From NCBI GenBank assembly GCA_963734295.1, contig CAVTGS010000023.1, positions 1-64,000 of the forward strand: a stretch of 64,000 bases of DNA, in the 5' to 3' direction. The DNA comes from JAEUMW01 sp963734295. GTDB taxonomy: Bacteria; Pseudomonadota; Gammaproteobacteria; Burkholderiales; JAEUMW01. A program made the translations under genes and the position numbers. Below are positions 28,655 through 37,103 of the stretch, in pieces (the first letter of the stretch is position 1; the number at the start of each line of letters is the position of its first letter). Under the pieces are notes generated by a model. That model ran no database searches. It was not told where the DNA came from and worked only from the letters and a program-made list of their open reading frames with translations.

Positions 28655-29171
28655 TTTGTTGACTCCTCGCCGGAGCAATTCGAATGCTCCTTGAGACTCA
28701 GCCTAGGCTCGGTCGAGGAATGCCACGCCCCCCAGAACGGAGGGGTCTCCCAAATGAAACAGCAAGGCTTTGGTTCCCGGGTTCCCGGGATTCTCCCCGC
28801 AGGTGGAAACGGCGCAGAGGCGAGATCGTGCCGCGCGCCGATCACGGCTACCGGTGAGCGCAACCGCCCGGATTCGAGCGGCGCCAGTAGGGCGCGGAAC
28901 TTAGCAGCCCGACGCAGAGCGACTCGAACATACAGTTGACCGTCCCGCGTACCAGCTTGCACAGCGGCCGCACCTCGCTGTGCAACCAGTGCTCGACGCA
29001 CGTGATCCTGCGATAGGGTCTGGGCGAAGCAACGGCGGAAACGAAGATTGCGCGGAGAACCGGAAGTCTGCCAATCGGCGGGCTCAAACCCCTCCCAGTT
29101 GGTGGGGGCGGCGTTGCCCGCAACCGCATACAGTGCGCTCCACAGATTACATACGGCGCACTGTTCTCACG
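28655..29171. other. Intergenic stretch upstream of the molybdenum-enzyme operon
   Basis: About 517 bases containing repeat copy 3 near its right end and a C5/G4 imperfect hairpin around 28725-28750. The promoter of the plus-strand operon must lie here, but no confident -35/-10 or operator could be picked. Open frames in it have shadow-like composition. Confidence 0.5.
29086..29150. repeat. Intergenic repeat, copy 3 of 3
   Basis: Reads AAACCCCTCCCAGTTGGTG, then GGGGCGGCGTTGCCCGCAAC, CGCATACAGTGCG and CAGATTACAT. It ends 21 bases before the start codon of the molybdenum enzyme, so it forms part of the operon leader. Confidence 0.78.
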
Positions 29172-29580
29172 ATGAAGCGGGCAGGTCTCAAGACGATTCT
29201 ATTCGGGCTGTCGCACGTTCTGCGCGTGTGTGCGCGCGTCGATCCCGAGTTTCGCCGCAACATGCGGCGGCACGACATCGTCGCCCAGATCCGCTTGAAG
29301 GACGGAAGCATCGCGCGCTGGTACGCGCTCGAGAACGGCCGGGTTCGCTCGCGCGCCGGGCTCCATGCCAAGCCGGACGTCACGATCTCGTTTCGCGACG
29401 TGGCGACCGCGCTCACCTTCCTCGTGCCGCCGCCCGACCAGTCGGAGATCGTGCACGCCGCGAAGCAATTCCGCGTGATCGTCGACGGCAAGAGCGCGCT
29501 CGTCGTCTGGTTCATGCAGCTCCTCAACACGATCCCGCGCGTCCGGATGCGCTATGGCACACCGATGCCGGACGGGACGA
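29172..29580 (+). other. SCP2-like domain segment of the molybdenum enzyme
   Basis: The first ~135 codons encode a domain absent from the characterised transhydroxylase. It starts with basic KRAGLKTILFGLSHVLRV and has the alternating beta pattern of sterol-carrier-protein-2-like folds. A short linker (MRYGTPMPDGTTRYTTC) follows before the catalytic part. Confidence 0.55.
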
Positions 29581-32159
29581 CGCGCTACACGACCTGCACC
29601 AACGGCGGGCCGCTGTACGTCTTCGTGAAGGATGGCCACATCGTGCGCATGACGCCGATCGATTTCGACGAGAGCGACGCGCCGAGCTGGACGATCCGCG
29701 CACGCGGCCGATCGTTCACTCCCTGGCGGCGCGCGACGGTCAATCCGCACGCGCTGACGCTGAAGTCGATGGTCTATTCCGACAAGCGCCTGCTCTACCC
29801 CATGAAGCGCGTCGACTTCGACCCGAACGGCGAGCGCAATCCGCAGAATCGCGGCATCTCCGGCTACGAGCGGATCAGCTGGGACGAGGCGCTCGACATC
29901 GTCGCCAACGAGATCAAGCGGCAGCGGCGCGAACACGGCCCCGCCGCGATGGCGATCTACCACAGCTCGCACCACCAGTGGGGCAACGTCGGCTACTACC
30001 TGAGCGCGCTCGCGCGCTTCGGCAACCTCGTCGGCTTCACGCGCGTTCACCTGAACCCGGACAGCTGGGAAGGCTGGTACTGGGGCGCGCAGCACCACTA
30101 CGGCAACAGCCTGCGGGTCGGTGTCCCGGGGAGCTATGGTACGGTGGAAGATTGCCTCAAGGAGGCCGAGATGGTGGTCTTCTGGTCGAGTGACCCGGAG
30201 TCCACGAGTGGCGCCTACGCCGGCGCCGAGGGAACGCAACGCCGGCTTTGGGCCAAGGAACTCGGCATCGAGTTCGTGCACATCGACCCGCACTGCACAC
30301 CGACCGCCCAGCTGCTCGGCGGCCGCTGGGTTCCCATCCGCCCGGGCACGGACGCGGCGCTAGCGCTTGCGATCATGAATGTCTGGGTGCGCGAGGGCCT
30401 CTACGACCACGATTACGTCGAGAAGCGCACCACGGGGTTCGACGCCTGGCGCGACTACCTCCTAGGCATTGGAGACGGCATTCCGAAAACGCCGGAATGG
30501 CAGGAACCGGAAACGGGCATCCCCGCTCACGTCGTGCGCGCGCTCGCCCGCGCCTGGGGAAAGAAGAAGACCTACCTGGCGGCTGGTGGGGCGGGCGCCG
30601 GGCTGGGCGGCGCGTGCCGCACGGCGACGGGCGCGCAGTGGGCGCGCAGCATGATCCTGATGATGGCGATGCAGGGCTGGGGCAAGCCCGGTGTCAACTT
30701 CGGCAATCTGCAGGGCAGCGCGCCACTCGACTTCACGTTCTACTTCCCCGGCTACGCCGAGGGCGGCATCTCGGGTGACCTGGTCTGGACGGCGTCCGCG
30801 ATCAACAACTACGAGCGCATGCCGCACGTGCTGACGATGAATCCGGTGAAGCAGATGATCCCGCGGCAGCGCTTCCCCGACGCGATCATCGACGGCCAGT
30901 GCAAGGGCTATCTGTTCGACGGCTCGTCGCTCGAAGCGCAGTTCGCGCCTTTCGAGTATCCGATGCCCGGATACTCGCGGGTGCACATGCTGTATCGCTA
31001 CGGCGGCTCGTCGTTCGGGACGATCGCCAACTCGCGCCGCTTCATCGAGGCGTATCGGCACCCGTCGCTCGAGTTCGTCGTCAACCAGTCGATCTGGTTC
31101 GAGGGCGAGGCGAAGTTCGCCGACGTGATCCTGCCCGCCTGCACGTCCTTCGAGCGCTGGGACATCGGCGAATGGGCGAACGCGGGCGCCTACGGCCATC
31201 ATTCGCAGGGCCAGCTCAACCACCGGATGGTCGTGATGCAGCACAAGTGCATCGAACCGCTCGGCGAATCGAAGTCCGACTACCAGATCTTCCTCGAGAT
31301 CCTGCAGCGGATGGGGCTGGCCGCGCTCTACTCGGAGGGCTGCAGCGAGATCGACTGGGTGAAGCGCGTGTTCGAGTCGTCCGACCTGGCGCAGCACGTG
31401 AGCTGGCGCGAGTTCCTGAAGAAGGGCTACTACGTCGTGCCCGCGGAGCCCGAGGCCACGCGCGACCCGGTCTACTTCCGCTGGTACGCCGAGGATCGGG
31501 CCAAGGACGTGCCGGAGCCGCATCCGCTGCCGTCGCAGTACACGGAGGAGTTCGGAAAGGGGCTGCAGACGCCCTCGGGGAAGATCGAGTTCGTCGCCAC
31601 GACGATCGAACGCGGCGACCCGGGCAACCCCGAGCGCCCCGCGCTCAATCGCTACATTCCGTCGTGGGAAGGTCCCCGCAACGCCGAGCTCGCCGCGCGC
31701 TTCCCGCTGCAGCTCACGCTCGCCCACTCGCGCTACAGCTTCCACACGTATTGCGACGGCAAGGACAGCGCCATCAACGACATCGACGAGCACCGGGTGC
31801 GCATCGACGGCTACGACTACTGGGTGCTGCGCATGAGCGCCGACGACGCGGCCAAGCGCGGCATCGGGCACCACGATCTGATCCGGGTCCATAACGATCG
31901 CGGCGCGGTGATCTGCGCGGCCGACGTTTCGCCGCTGATCGCCTCCGGTGTCGTGAAAGCGTACCAGGCGTCGGCGCAGTTCGATCCGGTCGAGGACGGC
32001 GACCGGGTTACCGATCGGGGCGGCTGCCTGAACCTGCTGACGCCGCGCCGTCCGCAGATCAAAGGGACGGAGGCCATGGGGGCGAACTCCTGCCTGGTCG
32101 AGGTCGAGCGCTGGCAAGCCACAGGTGAACGCCGGCAAGCCGCAGGAGGACAGCGATGA
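29172..32159 (+). CDS. Molybdopterin enzyme, pyrogallol transhydroxylase-like large subunit with SCP2-like N-terminal domain
   Basis: 995 residues, unbroken; ATG at 29172. Residues 1 to about 135 form an SCP2-like lipid-binding domain (MRRHDIVAQIRLKDGSIARW, PDVTISFRDVATALTFL). From about 150 it follows the pyrogallol-phloroglucinol transhydroxylase alpha subunit of the DMSO-reductase superfamily: GGPLYVFVKDGHIVRMTPID, SSHHQWGNVGY, NPDSWEGWYWG, FYFPGYAEGGISGD and VNQSIWFEGEAKFADVILPA. From remembered alignment, H267, D297, S298 (the Mo ligand) and W299 match H144, D174, S175 and W176 of the Pelobacter enzyme with identical spacing. No N-terminal FeS motif and no Tat signal are present, so it is cytoplasmic. 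Its stop overlaps the next start (ATGA). Confidence 0.85.
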   Translation: MKRAGLKTILFGLSHVLRVCARVDPEFRRNMRRHDIVAQIRLKDGSIARWYALENGRVRSRAGLHAKPDVTISFRDVATALTFLVPPPDQSEIVHAAKQFRVIVDGKSALVVWFMQLLNTIPRVRMRYGTPMPDGTTRYTTCTNGGPLYVFVKDGHIVRMTPIDFDESDAPSWTIRARGRSFTPWRRATVNPHALTLKSMVYSDKRLLYPMKRVDFDPNGERNPQNRGISGYERISWDEALDIVANEIKRQRREHGPAAMAIYHSSHHQWGNVGYYLSALARFGNLVGFTRVHLNPDSWEGWYWGAQHHYGNSLRVGVPGSYGTVEDCLKEAEMVVFWSSDPESTSGAYAGAEGTQRRLWAKELGIEFVHIDPHCTPTAQLLGGRWVPIRPGTDAALALAIMNVWVREGLYDHDYVEKRTTGFDAWRDYLLGIGDGIPKTPEWQEPETGIPAHVVRALARAWGKKKTYLAAGGAGAGLGGACRTATGAQWARSMILMMAMQGWGKPGVNFGNLQGSAPLDFTFYFPGYAEGGISGDLVWTASAINNYERMPHVLTMNPVKQMIPRQRFPDAIIDGQCKGYLFDGSSLEAQFAPFEYPMPGYSRVHMLYRYGGSSFGTIANSRRFIEAYRHPSLEFVVNQSIWFEGEAKFADVILPACTSFERWDIGEWANAGAYGHHSQGQLNHRMVVMQHKCIEPLGESKSDYQIFLEILQRMGLAALYSEGCSEIDWVKRVFESSDLAQHVSWREFLKKGYYVVPAEPEATRDPVYFRWYAEDRAKDVPEPHPLPSQYTEEFGKGLQTPSGKIEFVATTIERGDPGNPERPALNRYIPSWEGPRNAELAARFPLQLTLAHSRYSFHTYCDGKDSAINDIDEHRVRIDGYDYWVLRMSADDAAKRGIGHHDLIRVHNDRGAVICAADVSPLIASGVVKAYQASAQFDPVEDGDRVTDRGGCLNLLTPRRPQIKGTEAMGANSCLVEVERWQATGERRQAAGGQR

Positions 32160-33064
32160 AGAAATGGAACCTGATCGTCGATGTCGCCCTGTGCGAGAAC
32201 TGCCGCAACTGCACGCTCGCGGCGAAGGACGAGCACGCCGGCAACGATTTTCCGGGGTACGCCGCGCCGCAGCCCGCGCGCGGACACGACTGGATCCGAC
32301 ATCACGCGCAAGGCGCGCGGAAGCGCGCACATGGTCGATGCGGCGTACCTGCCGGCGATGTGCAACCACTGCGACGACGCGCCGTGCGTGAAGGCGGGCC
32401 GCGGTGCCGTGCGCAAGCGCGACGACGGCATCGTGATCATCGATCCCGAGAAGAGCCGCGGGCGCCGCGATCTCGTCGACGCCTGCCCGTACGGCGCGAT
32501 CGTCTGGAACGAGGAGCTGCGAGCTTCCGCAGGCCTGGATCTTCGACGCGCATCTGCTCGACGCGGGCTGGAAGGAGCCGCGCTGCGCGCAGGCGTGCCC
32601 GACCGGCGCGCTGCGTGCGGTCAAGCAGGACGACGAGGCGACTGCGGGCGCAGGTTCGGGCTGAATCGCTCGAGGTCCTGCGGCCCGAGCTCGGCACGAA
32701 GCCGCGCGTCTACTACCGCAACCTGCACCGCTTCACCAAGTGCTTCATCGGCGGCACCGTGGTCGCCGAGATCGACGGCGTGACGGAGTGCGTCGCCGGA
32801 GCGACAGCCGTCGTGCGCGCAGCCGGGGGAGAGGTCGCGCGTGCCGTAACGGACACCTTCGGCGACTTCAAGTGCGACGGTTTCGAGCGCGACAGCGGCG
32901 CGTACACGATCGAGGTCACGCATCCGCGACTCGGAACGGCGTCTGCGGTCTGCACGCTCGGCGAAAGCGTCTATCTCGGCACGCTGAGGCTTTCCGTAAC
33001 GGCACCTGCGGCAAGCGCGGACGAACAGATCGCTCGACACTCGAGCGCGGCCAAGGCGGCCTGA
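32156..33064 (+). CDS. 4Fe-4S small subunit of the transhydroxylase-like enzyme, with C-terminal Ig-like domain (frame-broken)
   Basis: About 300 residues after bridging breaks near 32298, 32525 and 32650. Order follows the transhydroxylase beta subunit: ferredoxin-like CENCRNCTLAAKDEH, MCNHCDDAPCVKAG, GIVIIDPEKSRGRRDLVDAC then PYG, RCAQACPTGAL, SLEVLRPELGTKPRVYYRNL. A carboxypeptidase-regulatory-like beta domain ends it (FGDFKCDGFERDSGAYTIEV). The fourth Cys of the first motif is Ala (TLAA), and the CxxC expected before AHLLDAGW reads AWIFD. Nine cluster-type Cys remain where the known enzyme has twelve. It should pass electrons to or stabilise the Mo subunit. Start overlaps the upstream stop. 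Confidence 0.82.
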   Translation: MKKWNLIVDVALCENCRNCTLAAKDEHAGNDFPGYAAPQPARGHDWIRHHAQGARKRAHGRCGVPAGDVQPLRRRAVREGGPRCRAQARRRHRDHRSREEPRAPRSRRRLPVRRDRLERGAASFRRPGSSTRICSTRAGRSRAARRRARPARCVRSSRTTRRLRAQVRAESLEVLRPELGTKPRVYYRNLHRFTKCFIGGTVVAEIDGVTECVAGATAVVRAAGGEVARAVTDTFGDFKCDGFERDSGAYTIEVTHPRLGTASAVCTLGESVYLGTLRLSVTAPAASADEQIARHSSAAKAA

Positions 33065-33097
33065 CGCGCCGGCCAGCAGCCATTCAGGGGAACTTCC

Positions 33098-34986
33098 ATG
33101 GAGACATTCGAGATACGCACGCTGGCCGACATCGAGGCCATCGAGGCGGTGCCGATCGAGCAGCGGCTCGAGGGCATCCACAGCACGTACGACGCGATCG
33201 CGCGCGCCGCACGGCGTTCACCCGACGCCGTCGCGCTCGTGTACGTGCCGAACGGCGATTCGACGGCGCCCGCGCACGAGGTGACCTACCGCGAGCTGCT
33301 GCGCAAGGTGACGCAGGCGGCCAACGCGTTCCATGCGCTCGGCGTCGGGCCGCGCGATGTCGTCTCGTACGTGCTGCCGAACCTGCTCGAGACGCATTAC
33401 ACGATCTGGGGCGGCGAGGCGGCCGGCATCGTCAACGCGGTCAATCCGCTGCTCGATCCCGATCACATCGCGCACATCCTGAACGAAGTGCAGACGAAGG
33501 TGCTGGTGACGGTCGGCCCGACGCTCGGCGCCCCGCTCTGGGAGAAGGTCGATGCCATTCGCAAGCGTGTGCCGAGCCTGCGCGCGGTGCTGGTCGTCGG
33601 CGAGGACGCAGCCGCTCGCGCCCGGCGTGCTGCCGTTCGCCGCCGAGCTGGACCGGCAGCCGGGCGACCGGCTGGTCAGCGGCCGCCGCATCGAGCGCCA
33701 CGAGATCGCGTCGTGCTTCCACACCGGCGGCACGACGGGACTGCCGAAGGTCGCGCAGCACACGCATCTGAACGAGCTCGCCGACGCCTGGTCGGCCTCC
33801 GTGATGCTCGATCTGAGCGCCCGCGACACGCTGCTCTGCGGCCTGCCGCTGTTCCACGTCAACGGCGTCGTCGTCACCGGCGTAATGCCGTTCATGGTCG
33901 GCGCGAAGGTCGTGCTGCTGGGCGCCGAGGGCTATCGGTCGAAGACGGCGATCGCGCACTTCTGGCGCAACGTCGAGCGCTTCCGCGCGAGCTTCTTCTC
34001 GGCGGTGCCGACGATCTACTCGACGCTGCTCGGCGTCCCCATCGACGGCGCCGACATGTCGTCGCTGCGCTATGCGATCTGCGGCGCGGCCGCCGATGCC
34101 GCCGGAGCTGATCCGCAAGTTCGAGGACGCGACGGGCGTGAAGATCCTCGAGGGCTACGGGCTCACCGAGGGAACGTGCGTGAGCTCCGTCAATCCGCGC
34201 GACGGCGTGCGTCCGGTCGGCTCGATCGGCTTCCGCATCCCGTACCAGCAGATGAAGGCCGTCGTGCTCGACAGCCGAGGGCCGCTACGCGCGCGACTGC
34301 GCGGTCGACGAGATCGGACACCTCGTGATCAAGGGGCCGAACGTGTTTCCCGGCTACAGGGACGAGAACGCCAACCGCGGCATCTGGATCGGCGACGGCT
34401 GGCTCGAGCACCGGCGACCTCGCGCGGCAGGACGCCGACGGCCGCTTCTGGCTGACCGGCCGCCAGAAGGACCTGATCATCCGCGGCGGCCACAACCTCG
34501 ACCCGTCGATGATCGAGGAAGCGATGATGCGCCATCCGGCGGTGGAGATGGCGGCCGCCGTCGGCAAGCCCGATGCCTACGCCGGCGAGCTCCCGGTGGT
34601 CTACGTGATCCTGCGCGCCGGGCCAGAGCGCAACCGCGGAAGACCTGTTGCAGCACGCGAAGGCGACGATTCCCGAGCGGGCGGCGGTCCCGAGCGAGGT
34701 GATCGTCTGCGAGGCGATTCCGGTCACCGCAGTAGGGAAGATCTTCAAGCAGGAGCTTCGCTTCGACGCCGCGAAGCGCGTGCTCGAAGGCCGCGCTTGC
34801 GCGACGTCGGCGACGGCCGCGACGTTCGAGGTATCGGTCGGCGCCGATGCGCGGCACGGTACGCTCGCCTGCGTGATCGCGACGCCCCGGAGTGCCGACG
34901 CGCGCGCGCTCGACGCCGCCGTCCGCGAGGCGCTCGACCGCTTCAGTGTCCGCTACGAAATCACGTGGAAGGAGTTTCAGCCATGA
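33098..34986 (+). CDS. AMP-forming acyl/aryl-CoA ligase (five frame breaks)
   Basis: About 628 residues when breaks near 33607, 34095, 34275, 34410 and 34630 are bridged. The AMP-binding P-loop reads CFHTGGTTGLPKVAQHTH (Gly replaces the usual Ser in SGTTG). Further motifs are LEGYGLTEGTC (A5), TGDLARQDADGRFWLTGRQK with DLIIRGG (A7-A8), and the catalytic Lys in AVGKIFKQELR (A10). An extra ~60 residues after A10 (FEVSVGADARHGTLACVIAT) extend past the family norm. It likely activates a carboxylic product of ring cleavage or the parent acid to a CoA ester. Stop and next ATG overlap (ATGA). Confidence 0.84.
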
Positions 34987-36095
34987 CGACGTTCACCCCG
35001 CGCGCCGAAGCGCCGACGATCAGAGTCGCCGATATCGCGTACCTTCGGTTCGCCCGGCGCGATCTCGCGCGCGCCGAGCGCTACTTCATCGACTTCGGCC
35101 TCAAGGTCTCGGCGCGTACCGAGAACGCGATCTACTTCCGCGGCGTGCTGCCGCAGCACCACTGTGTGATCCTCGAGGCAGGCCGGCACGATACGTTCCT
35201 CGCGCTGGGGCTGCGCGCCGCGAGCGCGGCCGATTTGCGCACGCTCGCCGCGGCGCATTCGGCCCAGGTCGAGCCGACCGGCGAGCCCGGAGGCGGCGAG
35301 ATCGTGCGCTTGTCCGACCCGGCCGACTTTCGCGTCGAGGTCGTTCACGGGATGGAGGACTTGCCGCGGCTGCCTTCGCGGGCGCCGCGCGTGATGAACC
35401 TTCCCGAGCAGAAGCTCCGCGCGAACGCGCCGCAGCCCGCGCTCGTCGGGCCGACCGAAGTGTTCCGCCTCGGGCACGCGGTGATGCAGCGGCAGGAGTT
35501 CGCGCGCAACGCGAACTGGTACGTGCAGAACTTCGGCCTGATCGCGAGCGACGTGCTCCTGATGCCGGGCACGCGCGAGCCGGTGCTCGCGTTCCTGCGG
35601 TGCGACCGCGGCGACGAGCTCGCGGACCATCACACCGTCGTCATCGCGCTCGGTCCCGAGAACGGCTACGAGCACGCGGCGTTCGAGGTGCTCGACATCG
35701 ACGCGCTGGGCGCCGGTGCCGAGTGGATGCAGCGCCAGGGCTGGGTGAAGGCGTGGGGAATCGGACGGCACCTGCTCGGATCGCAGCTCTTCTCGTACCA
35801 GTACGATCCGAGCGGCTTCACGCTCGAGCACTACGCGGACGGAGACGTGTTCGACGCGCACTATCCGACAGGCTGGCACGAGGCGTCGAAGGCCGGCCTG
35901 TATCTCTGGGGACCGGACCTTCCCGATCACTTCGTCGACATGACCATGACTCCGAAGCGCGCCGCGGAGGTCGTCCACGGACTGCGTGCGCGGGAGGAGT
36001 TCACGCTGAAGCGCCTTCTCGCGGCCAAGCGCGTGTTCTCGGCGAAAGCGCGCCCGTGGAGCGGCAAGCGCATCCACAGACCACGAGCTACCTGA
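34983..36095 (+). CDS. Type I extradiol ring-cleavage dioxygenase (VOC family)
   Basis: 370 residues, unbroken, built of two VOC modules. The N-terminal module starts IRVADIAYLRFARRDLARAE. The C-terminal module keeps the complete 2-His-1-Glu iron site: His165 in FRLGHAVM, His in ADHHTVV (216/217) and Glu282 in TLEHYADGD. These positions match BphC-type extradiol dioxygenases, which need Fe(II) and O2 to open catechols next to the diol. The last 60 residues are a basic tail (LKRLLAAKRVFSAKARPWSG) not needed for catalysis. Translationally coupled to the CoA ligase and followed by the FAH hydrolase. Confidence 0.87.
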   Translation: MTTFTPRAEAPTIRVADIAYLRFARRDLARAERYFIDFGLKVSARTENAIYFRGVLPQHHCVILEAGRHDTFLALGLRAASAADLRTLAAAHSAQVEPTGEPGGGEIVRLSDPADFRVEVVHGMEDLPRLPSRAPRVMNLPEQKLRANAPQPALVGPTEVFRLGHAVMQRQEFARNANWYVQNFGLIASDVLLMPGTREPVLAFLRCDRGDELADHHTVVIALGPENGYEHAAFEVLDIDALGAGAEWMQRQGWVKAWGIGRHLLGSQLFSYQYDPSGFTLEHYADGDVFDAHYPTGWHEASKAGLYLWGPDLPDHFVDMTMTPKRAAEVVHGLRAREEFTLKRLLAAKRVFSAKARPWSGKRIHRPRAT

Positions 36096-36104
36096 AGGAA
36101 CGAC

Positions 36105-37055
36105 ATGGCAACCAATCTGACCCGCTACCGCCACAACGGCGAAATCCACTGGGGCGTTGCAATCGGTGACGGCATCGCGCCGCTCACCGGCAACTACTCC
36201 ACGACGGCCGACCTGATCGCGCGCGGCGAAGCCGACTGGCGAAGCGCGGCGAAGGGCCCACCCGTGCTCCTCATCCAGGACGTCGAGCTGCTCTCGCCGG
36301 TAACTGCGCCTTGCCGTCTGCTGTGCCAGGGCGCGAATTACCGCCAGCACATGATCGAGTCGGGGATGAACCCGGACGAGAAGGTCTTCAACATGTTCTT
36401 CGAGAAGGCCGACTGCTCGGTCAGCCCGCCTCGCGGCAGCGTCACGCGGCCCGCGCACGTCGCGCTGCTCGACTACGAGATCGAGCTCGCGCTCGTGTTC
36501 CGCAAGCCGATCACGGGACCGGTCACGATCACCGCCGGCAACATGCATGAATACGTGTTCGGCATCACGATCGCGAACGACGTCTCGGCGCGCGACGTGC
36601 AGATCCCGCAGATGCAGTTCTTCAAGGGCAAGAGCTACCGCGGCTTCTGCCCGCTCGGGCCGTACCTCGCGGTACTCGCGCGCGAGGAGTTCGCGTACCT
36701 CGAGCAGCTGACGCTGACGCTCGCGGTCAACGGCGAGGTGCGCCAGCACGATGAGACCAAGAATCTCGTCTACAAGCCGGCGGAGACGATCACCGAGCTC
36801 TCCACGTTCAGCGACGTCTCGCCGGGCGACGTGCTGTTGACGGGCACCCCGTCCGGATGCGCGCTCAGTATTCCGCCGCCGCTCGTGCGCAAGGTGATGC
36901 AGCTCGTGATGCCCGAGCAGAAGTTCTGGGCGACGTTCCGCAAGATGCAGGGCAAACGGCCGAAATACCTCAAGCCCGGCGACGTGATGACGGCGACGAT
37001 CGCGAGCGCGGACCGGGTCATCGATCTCGGCGAGCAGCGCGTTCGGGTTGCATAG
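36105..37055 (+). CDS. Fumarylacetoacetate hydrolase family protein
   Basis: 316 residues, AAGGA seven bases upstream of the ATG. The FAH C-terminal domain carries the metal site LLDYEIELALVF (Glu-x-Glu), the second-shell FGITIANDVSARDVQ, KSYRGFCPLGPYL and GDVLLTGTPSGCAL, all diagnostic. Family members hydrolyse or decarboxylate acylpyruvates and oxo-acids (acylpyruvase, 2-hydroxypentadienoate-type chemistry) using Mg2+ or Mn2+. Set between two extradiol dioxygenases, it most likely processes the 2-oxo ring-cleavage product. A long loop around KRPKYLKPGD delays the C-terminus compared with the shortest members. Confidence 0.88.
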   Translation: MATNLTRYRHNGEIHWGVAIGDGIAPLTGNYSTTADLIARGEADWRSAAKGPPVLLIQDVELLSPVTAPCRLLCQGANYRQHMIESGMNPDEKVFNMFFEKADCSVSPPRGSVTRPAHVALLDYEIELALVFRKPITGPVTITAGNMHEYVFGITIANDVSARDVQIPQMQFFKGKSYRGFCPLGPYLAVLAREEFAYLEQLTLTLAVNGEVRQHDETKNLVYKPAETITELSTFSDVSPGDVLLTGTPSGCALSIPPPLVRKVMQLVMPEQKFWATFRKMQGKRPKYLKPGDVMTATIASADRVIDLGEQRVRVA

Positions 37056-37103
37056 GTTTTCTGACACTGAACCGCGCCCACGACATATCAGAGGAGGGTC
37101 ATC

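Noticed and set aside
33098..34986. Programmed frameshifting in the CoA ligase
   Set aside because: Five breaks of both kinds at different places with no slippery heptamers; similar breaks occur in many unrelated genes, so error is the simpler reading.
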